Notes under the pieces: model-generated
Database searches by the model: none
Told to the model about the DNA's origin: nothing
What the model saw: only the letters and a program-made list of their open reading frames with translations
Program-made: the position numbers and the translations under genes
NCBI GenBank assembly: GCA_023229505.1
Contig: JALNZD010000081.1
Coordinates: 1-6,044 of the forward strand
Reading direction: 5' to 3'
Source of the DNA: Bacteroidales bacterium
Lineage (GTDB): Bacteria > Bacteroidota > Bacteroidia > Bacteroidales > JAGOPY01
Length of the DNA stretch: 6,044 nucleotides
Shown here: in pieces, positions 1-5,951 of the stretch
How the letters are laid out: each line of letters opens with the position of its first letter
Numbering within the stretch: position 1 is the first letter of the stretch

Positions 1-44
1 GTTAATATCGAGAATAACTCTTCGAGTTATTTCCCGAAATTAAC
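1..44 (-). terminator. Long imperfect hairpin downstream of the membrane-protein gene
   Basis: The outer arms GTTAAT (1-6) and ATTAAC (39-44) pair. TCG (8-10) pairs with CGA (35-37), and the inner arms AATAACTC (13-20) and GAGTTATT (24-31) pair perfectly around a 3-base loop. That gives 17 base pairs in 44 bases. It begins 35 bases after the stop of the 142-aa gene, where a transcript end is expected. Any U tract would lie outside the window, so terminator is the likeliest but unproven reading. A small dispersed repeat or protein-binding palindrome are alternatives. Confidence 0.45.
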
Positions 45-79
45 AGCAATATCAATACAAATAGAATTAATAAATTCAA

Positions 80-508
80 TTAAGAAAAGCAAAATCGTGG
101 TCTAAAGAATGGGGAGTAGTAAACAAATAAGAGTATCAATATTATACCAAAAATGGTTAAAAAAATTGTCCAATAATTATACTTATCAAGAATTTTATTC
201 CGTGATAATGCATTTTCCTGATTATAGGAGTCATTAATAATCTCATTGATAGTTAAATAATGTAACTTCTTTGCCATCAAATGAGATATCAAATTCAACA
301 CTATCGATGTAATTAAAGCTATCCATCCCGAAAATAAGAGTGCCTTATAATTTGCTTCATACAATGAGCCGGTCAGTTTTTCGACAAAGGCAAACGAGAT
401 ACCGATCGCTCCGGCACTGATATAATTCAATTGTTTTTCAAATATTTCCTGACTCTTTAAAATCAGAATCTCTAACTCCTTTTTAAATGATTGAAGGCTT
501 TCTTCCAT
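80..508 (-). CDS. Small three-helix membrane protein, hypothetical (142 aa)
   Basis: A charged, probably coiled N-terminal helix (1-26, rich in Glu, Lys and Leu) leads into a first membrane segment (about 28-46, ISAGAIGISFAF) and a second (about 55-78, LLFSGWIALITSIVLNLI). A polar loop follows (79-110), then a third segment (about 111-131). The tail is short and basic (RPRF). I recognise this as a widespread unnamed Bacteroidota inner-membrane family with the pattern KQL.YISAGA followed by SW/GW and NLISH. It resembles in layout the small membrane proteins found near defence genes, but nothing in the sequence fixes a function. The ATG at 508 is the first in the frame. It lies 184 bases from the preceding gene, across a plus-facing terminator, so it may have its own promoter. 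Confidence 0.78.
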   Translation of the reverse strand: MEESLQSFKKELEILILKSQEIFEKQLNYISAGAIGISFAFVEKLTGSLYEANYKALLFSGWIALITSIVLNLISHLMAKKLHYLTINEIINDSYNQENALSRNKILDKYNYWTIFLTIFGIILILLFVYYSPFFRPRFCFS

Positions 509-692
509 GATTCCCAGGTTGTAAATTAAAAGAAAACTTGATTTTTCATTAAAATTATTTATCTTTTCAATGTTCTTTACTTTATGGCCTGGAATCTACA
601 AAGGTCCTGACGCTGAAATGATAATCAGCGTCTTTTTTATTTAACCCAATCAGGCCTTTTTAAAATCTTCTTCTATCTTCTTCCTTTTGCTT
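509..692. other. 184-base spacer between the metallopeptidase-like and membrane-protein genes
   Basis: Apart from the plus-facing terminator, this spacer holds a wider inverted pair GGCCTG (586-591) and CAGGCC (651-656) flanking that stem, and a tandem 9-base repeat ATCTTCTTC (665-673 and 675-683). The longest plus frame is 24 codons from an ATG at 570 and runs through the terminator, so it is not credible as a gene. No recognisable promoter was found. Confidence 0.5.
609..638 (+). terminator. Intrinsic terminator reading on the plus strand
   Basis: A perfect 8-bp stem, GACGCTGA (609-616) with TCAGCGTC (625-632), encloses an 8-base loop and is followed directly by six T residues (633-638) on the plus strand. 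This is a textbook Rho-independent terminator for plus-strand transcription. On the minus strand the stem is followed by AGGACC, not a U tract, so it is a poor terminator for the genes annotated here. No plus-strand gene is visible upstream. It could stop antisense transcription or end a small RNA. Confidence 0.7.
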
Positions 693-1397
693 TTATTTTT
701 TAATTTTATTATTTTCTTTCAGCCATCTGAATAAATCGTTAGATAATTCAAGATAATTTTCACAACAATCTAAATCAGTCTGCTTTGTCCATTTTGTATC
801 GAAATTATAAATTATCTGATACAGCCTTTTGTCAAGTTTAGCCAGTTTATACAAATACTTTCTATTATATTGTTCATGGCTTTCAATTATATCATTTTTC
901 AAAGCAAAAAAATGTCCAATAAATTGACTAATCCACAGCTTTGACATGATATTTAAGCTTCTACAAGTTTTAATAATTAAATAGTCACGCCTTTTGAAAA
1001 AAAATCCATTGTTTTGAACAAAGTCTTTATCTTGAAATCCCAAGTTGTGAAAAATTGGATAAATTTTCTTATGACAGGAGACATTATATATATGGTCAAA
1101 TAGCATTGCCCGATTAATTGACATTAATACATGAATATTAAATATTTCATAATAAATATGTTCTTTTGATGTCAATCCCTGATAGTCAAGGTATAGATGT
1201 AAAAGTTCATGTGTAAATGAGGCTATATTTAAATCATCTTTTGGAGTTCTAATAATTGGTTCATTATTGTCAATGCCCCATGAATTCATACTTGGATCAA
1301 GATACAATTCGATGTTATAAACACTTGATAATTCATCAAATAATTTTTGATTTTGATGATTTATGTATTTTTTTATATCAAGCTTTTGTTCTGTCAT
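693..1397 (-). CDS. Putative zinc metallopeptidase-like protein with HELLH motif (234 aa)
   Basis: The motif HELLH at residues 63-67, inside FTHELLHLYLD, matches the HExxH zinc-binding and catalytic signature of zincins: two His ligands and the Glu base. A second conserved-looking block, NVSCHKKIYPIFHNLGF (105-121), resembles the N/D-x3-H-x3-[YM]-P pattern that I recall in related unnamed proteins. His109 is a possible further ligand or active-site residue. No signal peptide or membrane segment is present, so it should be cytoplasmic. The C-terminal 90 residues are basic and helical and end in a Lys/Asn-rich tail. The ATG at 1397 is the only sensible start; upstream lies AATTATAA with no Shine-Dalgarno sequence. 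The gene is AT-rich like its neighbours. Such cytoplasmic HExxH proteins sometimes cleave repressors (ImmA/IrrE) or act as toxins, but no helix-turn-helix partner is visible. Substrate unknown. Confidence 0.8.
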   Translation of the reverse strand: MTEQKLDIKKYINHQNQKLFDELSSVYNIELYLDPSMNSWGIDNNEPIIRTPKDDLNIASFTHELLHLYLDYQGLTSKEHIYYEIFNIHVLMSINRAMLFDHIYNVSCHKKIYPIFHNLGFQDKDFVQNNGFFFKRRDYLIIKTCRSLNIMSKLWISQFIGHFFALKNDIIESHEQYNRKYLYKLAKLDKRLYQIIYNFDTKWTKQTDLDCCENYLELSNDLFRWLKENNKIKK

Positions 1398-1442
1398 TTA
1401 TAATTGCGGGTGACGGTTTGAGACTATACGTTATACGGAAAT

Positions 1443-1459
1443 GCGTTTCATTGAAACAC
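1443..1459 (-). repeat. Short hairpin in the spacer between the two hypothetical genes
   Basis: In the minus-strand RNA, GUGUUUC and GAAACGC pair around an AAU loop (seven pairs including one wobble). No U tract follows, so it is not a standard terminator. It lies 38 bases beyond the stop of the gene at 1498 and 46 bases before the ATG at 1397. It may be a weak processing or stability element, or chance. Confidence 0.25.
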
Positions 1460-1497
1460 CTAAATCATATGAGCCTCTATCATTGCTAGTTTTTATT

Positions 1498-2262
1498 TCA
1501 ACTCTCTTGCCCCCATGGATATATATCAATCCATTTTGATTCATCGCTTTTTGAGATAATAATAATTCTTTTGAAAATAGATTTTATCTCAGGAAAACGT
1601 TGAAAGTCCTGCTGTGTTGTATTATCAACTCGCGAGAATATATCATCTACTAGAATAAGCCATAGCTCTTTGTAATTATTCTTTAGTTTCTGAAGTTTCT
1701 GAGTCTTATCTTCAATGCATATTTTTAAGGCTTCATATCTTGCATCCTGCACAATACCTCCTTTATCTTTATCACTTATTGAACAAAGTCGATAAGTATC
1801 TTCAGCTCTTCCTTTACCTTTGTAAAGTTCATAAGATATCTGGGTGTTAAATAAAATTTCTTGTCCAAATAATTCATTCACTGTTGATGAAGAAATCGAT
1901 TGCTTTAATGATTCAAATAAATCCTTAGATAACTTAATAGGTCTTTTATACCTTAAAGCTACAGCGATCGAATAAGGTAAGCTCGGGTTATCGAGTTCTT
2001 GTAATAGTTTTTCAAATCGATGAACAAATCCACACTCTATTTCTTCAATTGGCCTATTCTTTATATGTTTATTCATTCGCCTTACTTCAATAGCGATATT
2101 ATTTTCAATCAAAAAATCTGGAGGAGTACTTATTCCATTTGGTTCAAATTCAATTGACTTATAACCCTGACTTTCGAGATATCTATATGCTAATTTTTCG
2201 TCTTGTTTCATTATTAAATTAGCCCTAACGTTAGTACTTATACAGTGCTTTTTGTTCAACAT
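1498..2262 (-). CDS. Hypothetical protein with a degenerate PD-(D/E)XK-like signature (254 aa)
   Basis: The N-terminal third reads as a restriction-endonuclease-like core: a helix (about 20-33), acidic residues Glu38 and Glu40, PPDF (47-50) with Asp49, then a hydrophobic strand ending in EVRR (59-62). In a standard PD-(D/E)XK site the last motif is E-x-K. Here Arg occupies the Lys position, so activity is doubtful, or the fold may be used for binding. The C-terminal half has a charged helix (about 173-198) followed by a strand WLILVDDIF (201-209), a pattern I associate with the same family of unnamed proteins. Two starts are possible: the ATG at 2262 used here, and an ATG at 2211 (codon 18) that fits the shorter relatives better and gives 237 residues. 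Neither has a clear Shine-Dalgarno sequence. It begins 59 bases after the preceding gene. Function unknown; a nuclease or nucleic-acid-binding role is inference. Confidence 0.78.
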   Translation of the reverse strand: MLNKKHCISTNVRANLIMKQDEKLAYRYLESQGYKSIEFEPNGISTPPDFLIENNIAIEVRRMNKHIKNRPIEEIECGFVHRFEKLLQELDNPSLPYSIAVALRYKRPIKLSKDLFESLKQSISSSTVNELFGQEILFNTQISYELYKGKGRAEDTYRLCSISDKDKGGIVQDARYEALKICIEDKTQKLQKLKNNYKELWLILVDDIFSRVDNTTQQDFQRFPEIKSIFKRIIIISKSDESKWIDIYPWGQES

Positions 2263-2321
2263 GATCGTGTTTTATTTTATATAGCTCCATCAAGAAAAAC
2301 TGAAATTCTCATAATAACTTT

Positions 2322-2798
2322 TTATATTGTTAAGTGAAAAGTCGATTTTAAATATTGTGCCCAGAAATCGACTGCTTTCTGAATTTCATCTTCAAAATAA
2401 ATCTTTGTTCCGTCATTCATCGCAATGTCCAGCGATGATATATCAAAGTCTCTGTTAAAGTCACTATTGAATGAACCTCTATGCAATGTTGTCTTTTTGA
2501 CTCTTGGACGATGTCTTGTCAACAGGTAGTGTTTAGTTCCAATTGATAAGTCGTGCATGATTTGCAGCGATGGGCATTGATTTTTAATGTCCTGTTGATA
2601 CAACTCAAGTTTCTCAAATTGAGCAGATAATTGATTATTAAATTCATTATAAGCCCATTCTGTTAGATGCCAGGCCGTCATTGCACAATTAAGTGCAATT
2701 CGTGATGAAGTTTTATTAGTAAGAAACTCGTTATAATCCTCGGTCAACTTTTTGAAAAATTCTGAAGTCGTTTTTATGTCAAAAGTTAAATCGTTCAT
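2322..2798 (-). CDS. Conserved hypothetical helical protein (158 aa)
   Basis: No biochemical function is known to me. The protein belongs to a family of small accessory-genome proteins marked by a stretch like RIALNCAMTAWHLTEWAY (33-50 from this ATG) and by CPSLQIMHDLSIGTKHY (75-91). The conserved features are Asn37-Cys, Trp43-His44, Trp48, and the Asp83 with Gly87-x-Lys-His90 pattern. Predicted helices dominate the first 90 residues, followed by a basic stretch (RHRPRVKK) and a short beta-like C-terminus. It could be a HEPN-like helical bundle, but I see no R-x4-6-H catalytic motif. The frame is open further upstream to a TTG at 2855, but the ATG at 2798 matches where relatives begin. The gene follows the Type IIG stop by 72 bases, probably on the same transcript. 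Its G+C is near 30%, far below the Type IIG core. Confidence 0.8.
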   Translation of the reverse strand: MNDLTFDIKTTSEFFKKLTEDYNEFLTNKTSSRIALNCAMTAWHLTEWAYNEFNNQLSAQFEKLELYQQDIKNQCPSLQIMHDLSIGTKHYLLTRHRPRVKKTTLHRGSFNSDFNRDFDISSLDIAMNDGTKIYFEDEIQKAVDFWAQYLKSTFHLTI

Positions 2799-2870
2799 AT
2801 TTGCTAGTCTTATGAAATAGTTGTCAACTAATCCACAAAAGTACAATTCGGTCAATCTTATTTGTTCCCC

Positions 2871-5870
2871 TCATCCCCCCTCCACAATCCTGATCTCCTC
2901 CTCCGTCAACCCATATAAGCCGTAAACCAACTGATCGATCTCATTCTCAAGCGCTGAAGTGTCGGCATGAGGATCGGATTTTTTGGCGGCGAGGATTTGG
3001 TCGACAAGAGTTATCATAGACAGTTGATCGCTCATTGAAATACTTTTTATAGGAAATTTTCTTAAATCCTCAATAATTAATTTCGGAAACATTTGACGAA
3101 CTGACTTTGCGGTATTTTTTATGAAATAGTAAGACATCAACTTACTATTCAATAAACCTAAGATATATTTTAAAGATATATTCGAAATCTCTTTATCAAG
3201 AACCGCAATATTGCTCATATTGAAAAGGTATATATCTTCTGAATAGGTTGCATTTATACACTGTGGAAACTTACTAGTAATCTCTCGGATGATAATCTTT
3301 CTGTTGTTAAAAATATCGAAGGTCCTTGGTGCTGCTAAATGGTCACCATAACGGAGATAGGTACCGGACCATTTTAAAAAATATCTTGAAACATCCTTTC
3401 CTTCTAGATATTCAAATGTACCACTATCCTGCTTGTATGTATAATCATAAATACGATTTATAACATCTTCTGGACTTTGCTTTGGCACACCCTTTCCAGA
3501 CTCATATGCCTTTAGCCCAGCTTTTATTTTCACCAAATTATTTAAAGTTTCAGTATTTAACTTGAGTTTATTAATTATTACATCGCTTTCTTTATCAGAA
3601 AATACATTTAACTCATATCCTTCATTATTCCAGAAAAGTGATTGTACTTTAGTTTGATTTAGAATAAACTCCTGACCATCGTTCATGAAAATTTTAATTG
3701 AATTTTCTTCAGATTTATGCTTTTTACCAGAAAAAATAATTGTTTCAACATTAACACCTTCAAAGGTATAGCCCATCAAATTAATTATTTCTGACAGTGC
3801 GGTTTCATTTAAAATATATTCTCTAAGACTTTTAGCGGAACTCACCATTAACAATGAATTGGGAACAATTAATGCAAATTCACCATTTCTTCGCAGAATT
3901 GAAATACTTTTTTCAATAAATAGGAAGAATGAATTCACTTGATATTGGGTTGTTTTGAAATTTTCAACGAAATATTTCTTGATTGATGAATCAAAATTCT
4001 CTCTTGCAAAAACATAGGGAGGATTCTCTATGACAATATCAAACCCCACAAACTTCCCATCATTATCCAACACTTCGGGAAACTCAAACCGCCACTCGAA
4101 AGCATTTTCGTAAATCCTGTTGCTGCGAACTTCCTCCAAAGCGGACTCAATAGTTGATATTTCCGTTGTAAACTTCTTCACCTGCTTTTCCCAGGCGGCT
4201 TTCTGGGCTTTAGTCTTTTCGAAAAGGGTTGGTTGGGTTGTGAGATTGAAAAGCTCGCCTTTCAGCTTGTTCAACTTCAGCAAATGCTTGTCGTTGCGGG
4301 TTACTTCGGTTTCAAAATCACTTTTGATGTCGAGGATAAGTTTTTCCATGGCCCGCTTCTGCTCCTTGGTCTCTGCATTCCGGTAAGTCATTACTGCCAG
4401 GCGGTAGCTGTCCATGTTCCACTTGCTTTTGCGCAGCGCTTCGCCCAGGTCGGCATCAAGCGGGAACCGGCTGATGAGCGAATTGCCGCACTTGATGTTG
4501 ATGTCGAGGTTGGGCAATGTCTCGAGGTGGTGGTTTGGCTGTGAATCACACGTGATGTAATATGCATTCTTTAAGAGTTCTATCCAAAGCCTGAGCCGGC
4601 AGATCATCACTGATTTGGGGTTGATATCCACGCCGAAAAGGCAGTTTTCGATGATGGTCTGCTTTTCATGGAATAAGGCTTCCTGTACACGTCGGCTCTC
4701 TTCGTTCCTGGGATTGTACCGGAAAAACCGGCCGTCATCATCGCTAATCACCAATTCATCATTTACCACCTCCACCTGGTAATCGCGTAATGTCTTACCC
4801 TGCCGGTCAAGGAGAATTTTTAACTCACTTTTTATCGCGATAATCTCGTTTAAAGCTGAAACCAGGAAATGCCCGGAACCCACTGCCGGATCACAAATCT
4901 TCAGGCTGTTGATCAGGCTGTTGGCTTCTTTTTTATCATCAATTTTATTATACAATTGCCCGAATTCTTCACAATTCCAGCCTTTTGCGTCGTTGAACTT
5001 CTGCATAACTGCCCTACGGATGGTCTCACGGCACATGTACATCGTGATAAAGCCCGGTGTGAAGAATGATCCATCTTTGTACCCGTTGATCTTCTCAAAT
5101 ATAAGGCCCAGCACGGAAGCGCTGATCAGGCTCTTGTTCTGCTCCTGGATTTCGGCCTTGCTGTCGCTGGAAAAATCGAATGAATCAAGGAATTCAAACA
5201 GATACTGAAGCGTATTCTTCCGGCCAGTGATCCGACGGCCATTGGTATCCTTTAGGACAGTGGAAGGATGAACGGAAAGGTCGAGTCGATCCTTCAATTC
5301 CGCGATGGTAATGGTTTTCCTTTCCAGTTCACTTTCTTCAAAAAGAGAACTGTTCAGGTAAGGCAGGTTGCCGAATTTCTCACTGACAGACTTTAGCCTT
5401 TCATGCTCGGGAATGGCCAAAACGTCAAAAAACAACTCATTGAGCTGATCAAAATCTTCGATAATTGAATTGTTCAGAAAAGCAAAACTTATATCACCCT
5501 GATGATACGCGATCAGTTGTCCTTCGAGCAATTTCAGGAAAAGGATACGGTTCAGCCAGGTAATGACCAGTTCAAGACCTGCGCTGAAGAGCCGCTCATC
5601 TTCGGTATCACCATATTTTTCAGGCTTTTCTATTGAATACAGACGGTTCCGGCTTCGCAGGACATTGATGGTATTCTCCAGGATTGACCCATCATCGCGT
5701 GCTCCGGCAGCCTTCCTTCCGATCAGTTTTTTACTCTTCTCCTTCGTTTCACCCAATCCGATAATGTGCAATAATTCCGTATAAAATTCCCTGTTCAGGG
5801 AATTGCTGTCGTTCACAAAATTTTTTGTCAGTAAATGCTCAGGAGAGAAAACCTTGTAGAGATCGAGCAA
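2871..5870 (-). CDS. Type IIG restriction-modification enzyme, methyltransferase plus specificity domain, N-terminally truncated
   Basis: This encodes an N6-adenine DNA methyltransferase with a fused target-recognition domain, of the Eco57I/TaqI-like Type IIG class. In order (numbered from the TTG at 5870): a helical region (1-250) typical of the Bacteroidota family; motif X-like GSFFTP (267-272); SAM-binding motif I DPAVGSGHFL (327-336); acidic motif II in GVDINP (413-418); a charged helical spacer (about 495-585); catalytic motif IV NPPY (616-619, preceded by Glu where Gly is usual); a TaqI-C-like specificity domain (about 815-940); and a conserved tail around LVYGLYGLTEEE (981-992). Full-length relatives, as I recall them, have roughly 300 further N-terminal residues carrying a PD-(D/E)XK-type nuclease region. 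That region is absent here. There is no ATG before about residue 277 and no convincing ribosome binding site at the TTG, so the start is arbitrary. It is likely a 5'-truncated gene, possibly a pseudogene; cleavage activity is not expected. The family call is confident; expression is not. Confidence 0.9.
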   Translation of the reverse strand: MLDLYKVFSPEHLLTKNFVNDSNSLNREFYTELLHIIGLGETKEKSKKLIGRKAAGARDDGSILENTINVLRSRNRLYSIEKPEKYGDTEDERLFSAGLELVITWLNRILFLKLLEGQLIAYHQGDISFAFLNNSIIEDFDQLNELFFDVLAIPEHERLKSVSEKFGNLPYLNSSLFEESELERKTITIAELKDRLDLSVHPSTVLKDTNGRRITGRKNTLQYLFEFLDSFDFSSDSKAEIQEQNKSLISASVLGLIFEKINGYKDGSFFTPGFITMYMCRETIRRAVMQKFNDAKGWNCEEFGQLYNKIDDKKEANSLINSLKICDPAVGSGHFLVSALNEIIAIKSELKILLDRQGKTLRDYQVEVVNDELVISDDDGRFFRYNPRNEESRRVQEALFHEKQTIIENCLFGVDINPKSVMICRLRLWIELLKNAYYITCDSQPNHHLETLPNLDINIKCGNSLISRFPLDADLGEALRKSKWNMDSYRLAVMTYRNAETKEQKRAMEKLILDIKSDFETEVTRNDKHLLKLNKLKGELFNLTTQPTLFEKTKAQKAAWEKQVKKFTTEISTIESALEEVRSNRIYENAFEWRFEFPEVLDNDGKFVGFDIVIENPPYVFARENFDSSIKKYFVENFKTTQYQVNSFFLFIEKSISILRRNGEFALIVPNSLLMVSSAKSLREYILNETALSEIINLMGYTFEGVNVETIIFSGKKHKSEENSIKIFMNDGQEFILNQTKVQSLFWNNEGYELNVFSDKESDVIINKLKLNTETLNNLVKIKAGLKAYESGKGVPKQSPEDVINRIYDYTYKQDSGTFEYLEGKDVSRYFLKWSGTYLRYGDHLAAPRTFDIFNNRKIIIREITSKFPQCINATYSEDIYLFNMSNIAVLDKEISNISLKYILGLLNSKLMSYYFIKNTAKSVRQMFPKLIIEDLRKFPIKSISMSDQLSMITLVDQILAAKKSDPHADTSALENEIDQLVYGLYGLTEEEIRIVEGG

Positions 5871-5951
5871 ATTAATATCATCATCCGGAGAGTCATTGGT
5901 GATCCATACCTCATAATCTTGAGCCCCCTCCGAAAAGTCGGGGAGACGAAT
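5871..5951 (-). other. Open-frame extension upstream of the Type IIG fragment, without a start codon
   Basis: The Type IIG reading frame stays open for 27 more codons upstream of the TTG, to a TAA at 5952-5954. The codons nearest the TTG (ending QDYEVWITNDSPDDDIN) look like genuine family sequence. In full-length homologues a similar acidic linker precedes the stretch matching FSPEHLL. The outermost codons (IRLPDFSEGA) come from a GC-rich inverted repeat and do not resemble the family. There is no ATG or GTG in the stretch. I read this as the remaining edge of the original protein, broken near 5921-5927, not as a true N-terminus. Confidence 0.6.
5924..5945. repeat. GC-rich imperfect inverted repeat at the Type IIG break point
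   Basis: A run of C (5924-5928) and CTCCGA lie opposite TCGGGG, with AAAG as the loop. Perfect pairing is CCGA (5930-5933) with TCGG (5938-5941), extended by one wobble pair and one C-G pair. It is markedly richer in G+C than the flanking DNA at 5952-6044. It sits where Type IIG homology stops. Short GC-rich dispersed palindromes occur in Bacteroidota genomes, but I cannot show from one copy that this is such a repeat. Confidence 0.35.

Noticed and set aside
1..44. Integron attC site
   Set aside because: attC sites run RYYYAAC to GTTRRRY. Here the arms are GTTAAT to ATTAAC, the opposite order, and the core consensus is not met.
526..549. Seven-codon minus-strand leader peptide before the membrane-protein gene
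   Set aside because: A start-to-stop run this short is expected by chance in AT-rich DNA, and there is no attenuator structure beside it.
665..683. Tandem ATCTTCTTC repeat as a CRISPR or iteron-like element
   Set aside because: There are only two 9-base copies in a pyrimidine-rich, low-complexity stretch, with no spacers or further copies.
1428..1436. GTTATAC as an attC core site in the spacer after the nuclease-like gene
   Set aside because: It does not match GTTRRRY, and no complementary partner lies at a suitable distance.
2799..2855. TTG start at 2855 for the 158-aa helical protein
   Set aside because: The extra 19 residues are in frame with the Type IIG gene and separated from it only by the TGA. 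They look like read-out of spacer DNA. The ATG at 2798 gives the N-terminus expected for the family.
2322..2873. Fusion of the Type IIG protein with the next gene by TGA readthrough
   Set aside because: The two frames coincide, but there is no selenocysteine or readthrough signal that I can see, and each part forms a complete family-like C- or N-terminus on its own.
4233..4544. Plus-strand open frames of 66-103 codons opposite the Type IIG gene
   Set aside because: They lie antisense to well-conserved methyltransferase sequence in its G+C-rich part, where antisense stops are rare, and they resemble no protein.
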